This document shows positions 13,801-25,853 of a stretch of DNA of 64,000 nt, in pieces. The translations under genes were made by a program, and so were the position numbers. The stretch spans positions 1,488,001 to 1,552,000 of the forward strand of contig KQ964246.1 of assembly GCA_001566295.1 (NCBI GenBank). Reading direction: 5' to 3'. This DNA comes from Microdochium bolleyi. Taxonomy: Eukaryota; Ascomycota; Sordariomycetes; Xylariales; Microdochiaceae. The first letter of the stretch is position 1; each line of letters starts with the position of its first letter. The notes beneath the pieces are model-generated. The model had not been told where the DNA came from. It made no database searches and was given only the letters and a program-made list of their open reading frames with translations.

Positions 13801-14965
13801 ATTTCCAAACGGCTCGTCACTTTGATGGGAGGAGACGTTTGGGTCAAGTCTGAGTTCGGCAAGGGCAGCTCCTTCTACTTTACCTGCGTGGTCAAGCTGG
13901 CGGAGGGCGAGCTGTCAAATATCGACAAGCAGCTGAAGCCATACAAGGGTCACCAAGTACTGTTCATCGATAAGGGCCGCACTCAGTTTGGTACTCAGAT
14001 TGTGAGCATGCTGAAGCAGCTTGATCTTGTCCCAGTGGTCGCCCACAGCGAAAGCTTAGCAAACCACACAGGGACTGACGAGGTACCATACGACGTCATC
14101 ATTGTCGAGTCGATCGAGACGGCCCGCAAGCTGCGAGCCATCGAGGACTACAAGTATCTGCCAATTGTCCTCCTTGCGCCACCCCTTCATGTAGCCCTCA
14201 AGTCATGCCTTGACCTGGGCATTACTTCATACATGACGACACCATGCCAGCTCATTGACTTGGGTAACGGTATGGTACCGGCACTGGAGAACCGCGCGAC
14301 ACCATCTTTGGCGGACAACACGAGGTCTTTCGATATTCTTCTCGCCGAAGACAACCGCGTCAACCAGAGACTTGCGGTCAAGATCCTTGAAAAGTACCAC
14401 CACGTTGTGACTGTAGTCGGCAACGGTCTCGAAGCTGTCGAAGCCATCAAAAAGAGGAAGTTTGATGTCATTCTTATGGACGTCCAAATGCCCATCATGG
14501 TTAGTCCTTTTCACTCAAGATGTCTACCCAACCTTTGACGAGGATTACAACTAACACCCAATACAGGGAGGTTTCGAGGCCACTGGCAAGATTCGGGAGT
14601 ACGAACGCAGCCTGGGTACACATAGGACACCCATCATCGCGCTCACGGCCCATGCTATGATGGGCGACCGTGAGCGTTGCATCCAAGCTCAGATGGATGA
14701 ATACCTGTCCAAGCCTTTGCAGCAGAACCATCTTATTCAAACAATCCTCAAGTGTGCCACGCTCGGCGGTGCGCTGCTGGAGAAGAACAGGGAGAAGGAG
14801 TTCACGCAGAACGACAAGGTCCGACCCAGGCCAAGCCTCGAAGGCAGAGCCATGACCTCGAACGAGCCAATGATGGGCCTGAACAGTCCCGCGCTTGTCG
14901 CTGATATCGACAAGAACCCGTTCGAGCGGACACGATCGACACTTTCTGAGCCATCCACGAAATAG
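10850..14965 (+). CDS. nik1: Group III hybrid histidine kinase (Nik1/OS-1), HAMP repeats
   Basis: Five exons: 10850-11696, 11756-11788 (33 nt), 11853-12946, 13009-14499 and 14567-14965, giving 1287 residues, close to Neurospora OS-1. There is no membrane segment, so it is a cytoplasmic sensor. Six HAMP units start near residues 202, 294, 386, 478, 570 and 662. The HisKA domain carries SHEIRTPMNG with phospho-acceptor His733. The ATPase has N (NLVGNAIKF), G1 (DTGIGI), F and G2 (GGTGLGLSIS) boxes. A C-terminal receiver has VILMDVQMP with Asp1149. All catalytic motifs are intact. Group III kinases act upstream of the Hog1 MAP-kinase pathway in osmotic stress and are the site of action of phenylpyrrole and dicarboximide fungicides. 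A second in-frame ATG at 10859 (GTCATGGCC) has the better context and may be the real start. Confidence 0.96.
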
Positions 14966-16178
14966 AGCTAGGCTCAGCATCCTTGTCCGCTGGGGTTTTA
15001 TTGACTGGATCTTCCGAGTGGCTGGATGGAGTCTCCGTCTAACGGGGAAACACTTTTGTTTGGCGGAGTTCACCTTGTCTTTCCTGGTCATTTCTCGTTA
15101 CTTGTTGACTCTTTCCGGGCGTTACAGTACCTTTCCCGACATGCTTTTGGTTACATGTGCTGTAATCCAGCACACACAACCCCCGCACGCCCATGCCGTG
15201 TGGTGACGATATCATTATCTTTATGTGTTAACATGGATTACTTTTGAGTCTTACCTTATTGTGTCTGTCGTGTGTATGTTGTGTGTGCGTGTTTGTGTGT
15301 GTGTGTCCATGTCAACAGGCTTCGTGATTTGATTGTTCCCCAAGTCGTGCCTGCTGCTCCCCTCGTTGCACATTGGCTGAGCCATCCGGACCCCTTACCA
15401 CAGGCATCATGATGAGACCATGCACGTGGCGTTCAGGCTCATGTACATTGGGAGTTCCCACAGTCTGCGAGGAGACGTCGAGAACAAGTCACGCAGACCA
15501 TGGAGATACGACCTGGGTCAGAGTGCTTGGCTACCTATATCCATGCTGCGTCCGTCCATTGTATAGATACCTCAATACGCACTCAGGGATAATTCATCAT
15601 CAGCTTACATCAGTTGTACGGCGAGTACGAAGCGAGTCGGGCTCCTCAGAACCCATCAGATCATATCATTGCCAGGCCGGTAGACCAATTTGAGGGAGTA
15701 CATCGCCTGATATGGTACCAGGCGCCTATCTACCAATTAATTGCCTGTGTTTTCTTGACGAGTCCGCTGTCATGGTCCGAAAGAAAAAAAATTGATGAGG
15801 ACAGCCCTCAATGAACAAAGTTTCATGACCCGCACGCCATGCGCGAGACTCCAAAACGCCAAATCTCCTTAACCTATTCCCCAAAGAATTATCCAACTAA
15901 GCTTTGCGTATTGTAATAGGACATTGAATCGTATGTGCTGTCGTGATGAAGCGGTAGGGTATCCTGGAATATGTGGCGGTGCGTGCAATTCGATCAACTC
16001 GCCGAATTCGGAGAGCACCGAGGTTTTCGCACTCAGACTCGGTCATAAGCGATCTCCACTTTGACCAAAAGTAGAGGCAGACAAGATGTGTAATGAAACA
16101 TGGTGTGGCCTCAGCCGAACACCAATATGGGGAAAGCGAGGCCTCGGGGCTAGTAAGGGTGAAGTCGAGACCTGAACA
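14966..16178. other. Convergent 3' region between nik1 and the SAM-HMG gene
   Basis: About 1.2 kb of moderately AT-richer DNA holding the two 3' ends. A GT-rich stretch lies at 15261-15306, probably in the nik1 3' UTR. No coding frame is supported. Confidence 0.55.
15261..15306. repeat. GT-rich simple sequence
   Basis: Imperfect GT/TG dinucleotide run, 300 bases beyond the nik1 stop codon. Confidence 0.75.
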
Positions 16179-18082
16179 TCATGATGGTCGACGATCCACG
16201 ATGTCTCTAGCTCGTAGAAGTGCAGTGATGCCATCTAGACCCGTATCGCGAGGCGGTTGTCCCTTTGAGTCCCCGAGCCTGGAAGACATCCCAGTAAAGC
16301 CAAGTCCATCTGGCATGGGCCCTTTTGGATAGTTTGATACTGAGCAGTCTTCAGGAGCGAGTTAGTATCGGGGCTTTCAGGCGGAATGGTTGAAATTGGC
16401 AACAAACATACCATTTGCATAAGTCGGCTGCACTCCTTGCATGGGACTATCGGTAGGTGGACATGACGCAGCGACCGGAAACCCCAGCGTGGTGGTCCTT
16501 GGGGATGGTTGCATGGGAGGCATCTGCTGGGACAAGTAGGATGGGTCTGGTTTGGAAGAGAGTAAGGCATGGATCGGGAGCGATGCGTCGCTTGGCGTTC
16601 TCGGGAGGCTATGGGAGACCGAAGACATACTACCAGTGGATGAGAGCTCGGTCTTGAGCGACGGGGGACGCGATAGAGACGCAGAACCGGACGACATGGA
16701 AGACCTGCTTCCATGGTTGGGTACTGAGGAAAAACTGGGAAGAGTCCGTTGATCAGTGCCGGGGGGCCACGGCATCTTCCCATTCGAAGCATCGACCGAG
16801 GTACGGTGCCCGTTCGTCCAACCGTGCCTCACACTGATCGGTAAAGCAGGCTCATGCGAGCTCGGGCTCGAGAGTCCCCGGGTGTGGGCCAAATTATCCG
16901 AAGTCAAGCTCGCCATATTTGTCGGTTCGTCGGTAAAGTTAATCTTCCCGAAATGGTTTGTGGGCATGAAGTCCGACGCCGCAGACCCAAATCGTTGCTG
17001 CCGGGTCGGTGGTGGCTCGCTATCGTGAGCGCTCTCAGAGCCGCTTCCATTCTCGACTGATCCCGTTGAAGCACTCGTTGCGCTGGCACGGTTGCTCTCT
17101 GAGCTCTCAACCTTAAGCCGCTTGGCAGCATCTTTCTCTGAGGTTACGTTAGATATCTCAGCCATCAAGATCATAGCGAGAGATGTGCTAACCTTGAGTC
17201 TGGATAGCCTGTCGCTTGCGAAACTCGTTCAGATATTCACAGTATCTCTCGTAGTCCGGGGTTTTCTTGTAATCAGCAAGCTCGCGATTGTACCTCTCTT
17301 TGTCTTCTTGCGCCTGAGTCTCATAAGGTTCACGCTCGGCGCGCGTCAAGCTCTGCCAGTTCTCACCAACAAGCTTCGCGATCTCTGTGAAAGTAAGAGT
17401 CCGTCCTTTGAGATCTTCTCGCATTTCTGTTGAAGGCTGGTCAGAATACGTGCCGCAGGATGCAAACGCACCGGATGACTCACTATTAGAGAAAAGCACG
17501 TATGCCGATGGTGGTCGTTCTGGGGCATTCTCATCCGGCTACAATGTAAATTAGTCAAAGCTCGGTTGTCGTCTCGAAATAACCAGCCACCGATCAGAAG
17601 TCAAAAAGGGTTGTACGCTCGGGGAGTACACACCTTTGGGTGCCGTCTGTACTTCCTCTTTGTCGAGATGAGACCGTCTCGTGCATCGCCCTTGGTGACC
17701 GCAGGGGCACCATTCACGTCTTGCCGTCCCTCCTCGATGCTTGGCCGGGTGGGTGACACCAATGATACCTGTGGAGCAAGACCCCGTGAGTTGGCGATTC
17801 GCCGTTGCAATTTCTGAAGCACAATTAGCACGACGGTTGAGAGTGCGCAAGGCAGGACCAGATGACCTTACCCTGCGGTGGCCGAGTTTCACACCCAGTG
17901 CATCTCTGAGACGGAGTTAGCCAAAAAGTTCCCGTGAGCATGCTGACGCTCAGATGTACTGACAAGTCTGATTCTGTGATGTCCAAGATTGTTTCCCATG
18001 TATCAAAGCCTTGGTCGACGAAAGCATCAAGATATTGAGGAATACCCAACTCGCCAAAGATGGACTCGAGTGAGGACGTCAT
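16179..18082 (-). CDS. SAM-domain plus HMG-box DNA-binding protein
   Basis: Seven exons: 16179-16339, 16412-17137, 17193-17426, 17484-17538, 17634-17813, 17872-17905 (34 nt) and 17964-18082, giving 502 residues. All junctions keep frame and all introns have GT/AG ends, most with CTAA-type branch sites. Residues about 3-55 form a SAM-like helical domain (SIFGELGIPQYLDAFVDQ, later LGVKLGHRRKLQRRIA). A basic linker KRKYRRHPK leads into an HMG box at about 119-190 (ERPPSAYVLFSNK, FTEIAKLVGENWQSL). The C-terminal 290 residues are Ser/Pro-rich and look disordered, ending in DGITALLRARDIVDRRPS. It is probably a nuclear, sequence- or structure-specific DNA binder; the target is unknown. The start at 18082 begins directly at the SAM domain. 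An in-frame ATG 57 bases upstream (18139) would add 19 residues. Confidence 0.88.
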
Positions 18083-21000
18083 GTGGCTGACTCGCTCTAT
18101 ACAAGCACCGCCGTAGGGAATACTGTGATTATGGGACAAGCATCAATGTTGAGGAGGTACGAGATGCGCTGCCGTTGCAAGTCGGGGCTCGGCAATCTCT
18201 CTAGGCCGCCTGTAGTACGAAGAGAAACGTCGGGCTGTCAGGCGCGGAGCCAGTCGCGTGCAAGAATCGGGTCTGCAAACACGGCTTGTATCAGTGGTGT
18301 GACTTGCGTAGGGCGGCTGACGAGACGAGACAGCGCGGCAAAGACGATGACAGCGATATCTAGGCGTGGCAGGTACGGCGTCGATCCGGGGAAGAGGCGT
18401 CGGGCGAAATTCAGACAAGCAAGTGTATTGGGCCTAGCACCGCGGAGAACCTCAGAGACCGGTCTAATAACCAGTCGACGCTGTTGTGTGCCACGCGGGG
18501 ATTATGCAGATGCTGCTGGTGGTATCGTGTCGAGGCGCAAGGGCAGAGGGCAGGCAGGAGCAGGACTGAAGACGCCCCGTCGACGCAGGTGGGGAAGGAG
18601 GGCTTACCGTGGTACAGTGCTGGAGGAGCCGAGATACGGTATGCGGGAAAGAGGCGGATGGGGGTCGGGTGGGTCGTGGAGGTCTGGAAGTGATGACAGA
18701 GGTTTGGCCGCGTGTGGCGTACAGTGCTTGCACTGTTTCGGCTTGGGAGGGCGCAGTGGTGGTGCCAGGTTGGTCAGGGCGAGGCCAGTCGCTCGTCGGT
18801 CACAAAACTTGTCGCTGGATCGTCGCTTTGCTTCGAGATTTGACGGGCTGTGTTGACTTGCGTGGTGCTTTGGAATCGTGCCACGGTCGAGTGTATGCTG
18901 GGGAACAGTAAGAGGGATGTTGCCACAGCCGTCGAAGCCGGCTGTCGAAGCGCAGCAGGTGGCTGTGAAAATGGGAGCTGGTGGTGGTGATGGACGGATG
19001 TTGTAGCTGGCAATCTGGATGAGGGCTCGGCAGAGCACATGTGGGTGTTTGGGCGGATGTGCAGGGAGCGGAATGGGGATGTTAAAAAGAGGCACAGACT
19101 GGACAGCAGCACCATCGTCAGAGGGCTATGGGGCAGAGTGATGGCAATTGCATATGCCATGGCGGGCTGCTGGTATCGGCGATGTGCTTTGCGCGAAGTG
19201 CGATCCCCATGCCAATATCCAGATCTCGATACCGCAGCATGGTTCTCTGGATCGACCTGGCAGTGCGTCGTCGGTCCCCTTGGCCCTCGCTGCTCGTGCC
19301 GCCCTGGCGGGGCGCTAGGCCCAAGGCAGACAGGAACCGATGGCTGCACACGCCCCCAGACCTCCCTCGACAGTCATTGCCTCTCCATCTCCACTACCTC
19401 TTAATTACATGAGGCCGTTCGTCTGCGAGCATGGCAGTGGGGAACACATGGGGGGCCTGCCTGGTGAAGCGCGCAGCTCGACGTCAACGGCCATGTCCTC
19501 GCCCGGGCTTGGAAGCATTCATGGATCCCACCGAGCCAGCCAACGCCCGGTGTCGTCAGACCTCCACTCGTGTCGTCTTTACCTGGCCTTCCTTCATCGT
19601 CTTGATCCTTATCAATCCAGCGGAAGCGATGCTCCTCCAGCCAGCTACCTTGCGCGACAACCACAAGATGCCAAAACAAAGAAACAGGCATGTTCAACCT
19701 TTACACCTAGCACACCATACCTTAAGCTTCTCGCCAACAGCAAGGATCTAGCCATCGTCTCCAACACGGGGCTGTCTTTCAGGCACATGGCGCTGGGGCT
19801 CCTTTGATCCATGCCACCGGCTATAGTCACAGGGCACAAGCTACAACGCCGATCAATTGGTTTTGCGCCTCGCATCGGCAGAGGGGCATCGTCGATCGCC
19901 AGTCCATCCCGATGCGTCTTTCTAACCACACTTGTTTGACGTAAGTTTGCCCTTTGCCTGGATTCCGATCCCTGGACTTGTGCCTGACATGGCCCCACGC
20001 GAATCCGATCTCAAAACTCGGTCTCTTGGTCGTCAACGTGAGCTCAGTTACCAGGTTTCTTTTTCGTGGCATTAACCCGTCTCTACGACCGCTCTACTGG
20101 TCTGTCTCTCGCCACGAAAGACAACTTTGTTGCCGGCCGGCCGGCCGAAAACTACATGTGCAATAGCACGGGACATGCGCCGAACCGAGGCACGGCATGC
20201 TTGCTGGGCGATCGAGATCGCTCACACAAGAGCCACTCTTCCAGCGTCTACGACAGACTCCCGAAGCACTCCAAGCGACTCTTCCTCCCGCAGGATCCCT
20301 GGCTCTCGTGGTCCATGAATCCATGAACCCATTGGAACACTTGCATATGAGCGCAGCGGGCACTGAGAACACCTTGAAGGATGCAAGAGTATGACATTCC
20401 TGGACAATGCACTCTCTGACCATTCGGAACCACGCCTGGCCGATGTCACCCACCATGATATCGAGGTGTTCCTGTAGACTGGCCAGAGCCAGAGGCGCCC
20501 CGGAGACAAGACACATGCTGAGGCATCCACATCGACTTGGAAGGTGGCAGCCAGAAGGGCGAGGGCCGCACGCCAGCAGGTTGAACCGTGAGGACGAGTT
20601 GCTGCTTCTTGTCAAAACATGGAAGGTGGAGAGCCATGACCTCAGGGTGGGTGAGCGCTACCTCCTTCAAGTACATAGGTATGTTGTCGCCTGAGGCTGC
20701 AGTGGATGCGTTACCATCGAGATTTCTAAGCAGGATCGAGAACCAATAGCTGCGCGACGGTGATGTCTAGCTCACTGGCGGACAGCTGAGGCTGTGGCTT
20801 CAGGGGAAAGCTTCTTGTTCTTGTTGCTGGTTGGGTAAGGTCAAACCTGACTCAGATGGCGTCCTTCTCATATTTGGTGACACTGGAGGCGGGCAAGTGA
20901 GGAACATACAGCAGGCGGCGCATGTTCAGCTCTCGGGTGTGCACAATGCGACGTCACTTCCGTTGCGCAGAGAGATGCGTGGATGGCGGCTGGCCGAGGT

Positions 21001-22841
21001 GCTGTGGAGCCCACTCCGCCGGATGCTGGACCGTGACACGCCAAGCTCTTGGGGCAAAGCGTGTCTGAGTTCTGTAACGGACGGGCTTTAGCGAGCACCT
21101 TGTGATGTCGCCAAATCTCCAAGTTGCCTGCTTGAGGGCCACGCTCGCTCGTCCGATCTGCCGGTGCGCGTCACTGGCGATCATGCCACGGAGCCTGTGC
21201 TGCGATGGAAACAGCCTCGACAGCTCGACAGCCTGGGCTCGCTCGTTGGAATGTGGAACTCCTCGCTGTGTGCTCCGTACATGCATATACACTTCGTGGT
21301 CGGGGACCTATCCGACAGGAAGCAGTCGCGTTATTGGACGATCGCTGCTGGAAACCCCCGATTTGTGCATCTGCAAGGGCCGGGATTGGCACGGCGTGGG
21401 GCGCCATCATCTCGATGTTGCCCAGTGCTGACGAATGAGCTACGGAGGATGTATGCTCTTTATCAAGCACAAGCGTGGCAGCCCACAGATCTGCATCGAC
21501 CGGCTTGCAGCCGCGAGACAGAAGTGCTTGCTCAGACCAGATCCATCCACACAATCAAACGAGCACGAGGACATCTCGATGTCCTGGAGCACCCCGTCAC
21601 ACCAATGCCGTTGCCATCTTCTTTATCCGGTCGATGCGACGCCTAGGCCTTGCAAGGATCGGCGGAGCTATGGTGGACATTAGCATTCAAGGACAGGTTG
21701 ACAGCATTTGCCATCGAGGAACTGTGCTTCCTCGACGCACGGTCAACAGCCGCTCCTGTTTAAGTGCCAAAAAGTTCTGATGAGGACGGGCCAGGCGGCC
21801 CGGCGCAAAGTGCCGAGGCAAGTCAGCCTTCGAAAGCTTGTACAGAGCCCGGGCGATGGGCAACGAGCCCCAGGACATGCATCTCGAGATCCAGGATGCG
21901 AAGGTCGACAAAATCTCTGGCCCTTCCGAACAATGCGGGCCACATGGGAACGCAGTGAAACCCGAGCTACCCATGCCATGCGGCAAGAAATCCCAGCTGT
22001 GACTCTGCGCTCGGTGAGCTCCGTGTTAGCTCGTTGCCGTGTCGCCTGCTCGCCGCTGGATGAGTGAGACATGACACGAGCGCTGAGTACCGGTGACGGG
22101 GGCGCCTCTATCGAGGGGTCGGATGCTGCCGAGCAAAGGCACGGAGCAGGTTGTCCAGTCCTCTGCCCCATCCCAAGGATCCTTCTGCTCGACCCTTGGG
22201 ATGCATTTCGTCAACATCGCGATCCCAGAACCGGATCTCCGACCTTGGCCGGAGCTTCAGGCCCGGGTTCGGGCCCCTTGCCCCTTTTCCTGTCAAGAGG
22301 GCGTTGTTCGGCCATCGCCACTACTCGCGAGGAAGTCGTCCCGTGACCAGTACTCTGGAGTCCCCAAACTGAAGCGAATCGTGCAGTGCCGTAATACGTG
22401 GTCAGCATCGCTCGCTGGCTGTCGGCCCTCGTGATGGTTGCTGGCGAAGTAGTGTGTCTCCAGTCGTGAGGGCGTTGCGACCACCTCGAATTGACAATCG
22501 GGAAGCGCAGACTCTCGATCGGAGCCTTTGTGACAAAAGTGGGGGCCGTCCCCACCGTCATGGGCAGCAAGCAGCATGGCATTTTAGAGGCCGTGGCTCA
22601 ACGTCTGACATGTCGTGACTCTGACAACTTCCCGCACACGCCTCACCTCGCCTCGCCTCGCCTCGCCTCAATCTCAACCCGAAACAGGCTGCTGCCTCGG
22701 ACGGCCATTTTCACATCCCCTCACTCCGCACAGCCCGATCGCGCCAGGTTTCGCCAAGTGCGCCTTTGCGCCGTGCTCGCCTCGTCGCCAACCCCGCCAC
22801 GCGCACATCGACGAGGAGCATCCTGCTTGTTCATAGCCACC
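18083..22841. other. 4.8-kb divergent spacer, no supported gene
   Basis: It lies between the divergent SAM-HMG gene and the small coiled-coil gene, so it should hold both promoters. Frames such as 18083-18856(+) and 19340-19807(+) have no recognisable family and no matching spliced partners. A CCGG tetramer run lies at 20131-20144. A CCTCG pentamer run lies at about 22643-22672, in the pyrimidine-rich leader before the ATG at 22842. Nothing else stood out. Confidence 0.5.
22643..22672. repeat. CCTCG pentamer run in leader DNA
   Basis: About five CCTCG/CCTCA units in tandem, 170-200 bases before the ATG of the small coiled-coil gene. Such CT-rich runs are common in fungal core promoters. Confidence 0.7.
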
Positions 22842-25191
22842 ATGGCTTCACCTCGGCAGCAAGGACCACCTGGCGGCACACCGTCATTATCCGCACCAAC
22901 AGCAGGAGCCGCAGGGAATGTGCAGTCCGCACAGGCCGAGCTGGCCAAGGTGAGTGACAAATCCAGACCAGGCCAGACCGGGAGGCGGTATCGGCCCCCC
23001 CCCCCCCCCCGCATGTGCTCTGGGCTGACAAGCCGAGTCTAGGCCTTCCAGGACCTCGCCAGGTACGTTCGCGGCGGTTGCCTTTGCATCTTATCAATCT
23101 CCATATTGCATGGCTATTGTCGGCAGTTTCCTTTTCCTGCAAGCTCCCGCCGGCCTGCCTGGGCTTGTGGCAAAAGCCCACCTCCCTTGCCCGCCTCTGG
23201 CCTCGCCCTTCTGCTTTCGCATGCTCCTATCGCATGTTGCCACCGCCCCCCCCCCCGGGGCTGTCCCTGGCCTGGCCTTGCCCATCCTCTAAGAGCGCGA
23301 TTTGCAATGGCGTTTGCCACAGGCACTGTGCAATTGTTGAGAATGCCATCCTCTGCATCTCCCGATCTCCAAGTTTCTGGCCATCGCCAGGCCCACCGTG
23401 CGATGCTGATACGCCAACTGCGCGCCCAAGACAAGTGCTGGGGAAGAGGACCCTGGATATGCCGGGTTCCTATTTTTTCTCTCTCACTCCCTCTCCATTC
23501 TGCCCCTGGCCTGTCCCGATTCGATTGGGGGACCACGGATTTGTCTCGTGCAGCACCGCATTGTTCCGCAATTCCCATAGTCATCGCTCCCCGATCGCCC
23601 TCGCGCATGGCCTCTTCTGCCACGCCCGATCTCGCGCAAAACCCATGGTCCTGCCCATCGAGGACTGCCCCTTCCCCATGCCACTGCCCTTTTGCCACAC
23701 AACGCCATGATCAGGGGTGAGACAGCACCTTGCTCCTCGGATCCCGGCAAGCGGCCGCACTGCTCGGCCTGCCGACACGAGGCAAAAGGCCCGCATCATT
23801 GAACTCGGCCACGCCCTCGGGACACAGTGCCGCGTCTCGATCTCTGGAGACGTGGCAGGGACCGCCAGCTCCTATGGATTCCTGTCATGCTCGGTGCTCC
23901 GGAGCAACATCACGATTCCACCACCTGTCTCGTCACGGGACACTACCAAGTCGCAAGTCTTATCCTGGCGATCCGGCCTCGCTGGCTTCAGCCTGCGGTG
24001 AGGGTCCTCGTCCGCTTAGACAAGAGGGAATGGTGATACTCGCTCTGCCGCGCATCTTCCTCTGCGAGCTGCAGACAGCGAATGGACCTTCCCTGGCCCG
24101 ATCTCTACATCAAGGTCCTCGACACTGTTAACGGCAAGTGCCGTCCCCCTAGCCCATGACAGAGTCTAGACCGGTCTTTTGGCTCGGGCCGGTTTTGACT
24201 TTCCCGCTCTGCATTGTCGCATCCCCATCACTCCTTCCCCGCGCCGCGAATTGTGCACAGGCACACATGCACACTTTCTCTCTCTGGCTCTCCAACCTCG
24301 AGCCAGTCCGAGTGCGTCTGGGGGCGGGTGACGACTCGCCGAGATGCGACGAAACTCGCATTACTGCTACCTAGTCGCAAGCCACCTGTCGTTCATTGTC
24401 CTCTTAGGTCTGCTGGAATCAGCCATCTCTCAAGTTGACAGCAGCCCCTTTCGCTGGCAGTGCCTGGCCAAGCGGTCAGGTGTGCCTGCAGAGCATGCAT
24501 TTGCCTGGCCTAGCTTCGGCTTCTGCCTGCTTGCTCCCAAGGCAGCCCTCATCACCACCAACCATGAGGCGCGAAGTATGTGCCCTTGCCCTCGGCGACA
24601 AAGTGGCCGTTAGCTTTCTCGCAAAGAGTCGCTGCTTTCGGGCTCGGGGAGGGAGTCAGCCCCAGCTATGAAACAGAAAGATGTGCAGTACTCCATATGC
24701 TGCAGTACATGTCTTGCTGCCTCGTTTTTGTGCTTCTCTTTTGTAGTATCTGGCGTCATTCTTTGCCAGATGCTCACTGAAGCTTCACCTGAGTTTTATG
24801 TACAAAGCATGACCCGCCGCTTGGGGGAAAGTAGTCGGAACGTGACAAAAGAAAGACGACAATGTCAAATCGCGCATGGAAAAATGATCCCAGACTAACT
24901 CTTCCGGCTCAATCACCGTCGTTTGAAAACAGAGGTGAACAGCACGCCGCGGCCCTCGAGGCCAATCTGTCGAGCCTGGAGAGCAAGCTGGACGCCCTGC
25001 TCGCGAGTTTCGGCGGGGACGTAGACGACGACGCTGGTGAAGCTGCCGGGTCCCAGAAGAAGGAGGGAGCGGAGGGCATCGACGAAGACGGCGGCGGAGA
25101 GAAGACACGAAACGGTGCTCAGAAAGACGCGGAAAAGTCGGCAGCCGCGGGAGGAGATGGCGCCAAGGGAAACGACAAAGTAAATAACTAG
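22842..25191 (+). CDS. Small coiled-coil protein of unknown function
   Basis: Proposed exons: 22842-22949, 23043-23062 (20 nt) and 24933-25191, giving 128 residues. The start ATG is in CACCATGGC. Intron 1 (93 nt) has a GTGAGT donor and a CTGAC branch site. Intron 2 would be 1870 nt, from a GTACGT donor to an AG preceded by GACTAAC about 33 nt upstream. Joining keeps frame and creates a continuous helical stretch (AQAELAKAFQDLARGEQH followed by LEANLSSLESKLDALLASF) with heptad-like Leu/Ala spacing. The first 30 residues are Pro/Gly/Ala-rich and the C-terminal 55 residues are an acidic, Gly/Lys-rich tail. I do not recognise the family. The coiled coil suggests a subunit of a larger complex, but that is inference. 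The model could be wrong in the middle if further exons hide in the long intron. Confidence 0.65.
22995..23010. repeat. Poly-C tract of 16
   Basis: Uninterrupted run of C within intron 1 of the small coiled-coil gene, about 30 bases before its acceptor. The length may vary between strains or be affected by sequencing error. Confidence 0.85.
23063..24932 (+). other. Predicted 1.87-kb intron, no nested gene recognised
   Basis: The sequence between the GTACGT donor and the CTAAC/AG acceptor is pyrimidine-rich on the + strand. It includes an 11-C homopolymer at 23246-23256; the preceding intron holds a 16-C run at 22995-23010. I searched by eye for paired box C (RTGATGA) and box D (CTGA) motifs of C/D snoRNAs and for terminal repeats and found none convincing. 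Frames inside it (for example 23015-23710) show no family. Confidence 0.5.
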
Positions 25192-25853
25192 CACGCAAGT
25201 GGTTTCAGCCTGCTTTGCACATGAGGCATTTGTCGGACCAGTGACGAGTCTCAGAACCTCGTCTCTGGCCATGGTGATAAGAACTCGTTGAAGATTTTCT
25301 GCAGTTGAAACTCGTATATTGGAAGGCAGTGCATCCGCTGCGCAACCTATAACAGGCGAAAGGGCTTCTAGGCGGAAGGGAGCGATACACAGCACCCCCC
25401 AATAATAGGTTAAGATGCCAAAGGGACGACCGACATATTCGCAGTTGTCACGCGGACACGATGAGAATCATACGTAGTCGATGGAAGTATGTAGATTGAG
25501 TTGCCAACAGCGAAGCGTCGCTAACTCTGTGGACCGGACCAAGACGATACAATGCTATGAAACAAAAGAAAAATCATAAACTGTACAATATTCATGAAGC
25601 CATGCCGCAAACTCCCCAGCAACGCCAATAGTTGAGCCCTTTATGCCCAAATCTTAAAGAGGATGACTTCGCCAACAGATCCCAATCAGTGGAGACTTCC
25701 AGAACGCCTGTGCATGCAGAAGGTGGTGGTCGTGGATATCGTCATCGTCAAGTGGTCGTGTCCGCGAGATTATCAAAGGATATGATATGCAAGAAAACGC
25801 AGCAACGAAGCAGATCTTCACTCGACGAGTGCAACAGCCAAGGTGCCCGATCT
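25192..25853. other. Convergent 3' region between the small coiled-coil gene and cdc14
   Basis: 662 bases, AT-richer than the flanks, with runs such as AAAAGAAAAATCATAAA near 25570. It probably carries the polyadenylation signals of both genes. No coding frame is supported. Confidence 0.5.

Noticed and set aside
23063..24932. Possible snoRNA in the long intron
   Set aside because: No properly spaced box C and box D pair or H/ACA hairpin pair could be found by eye; kept only as a search suggestion.
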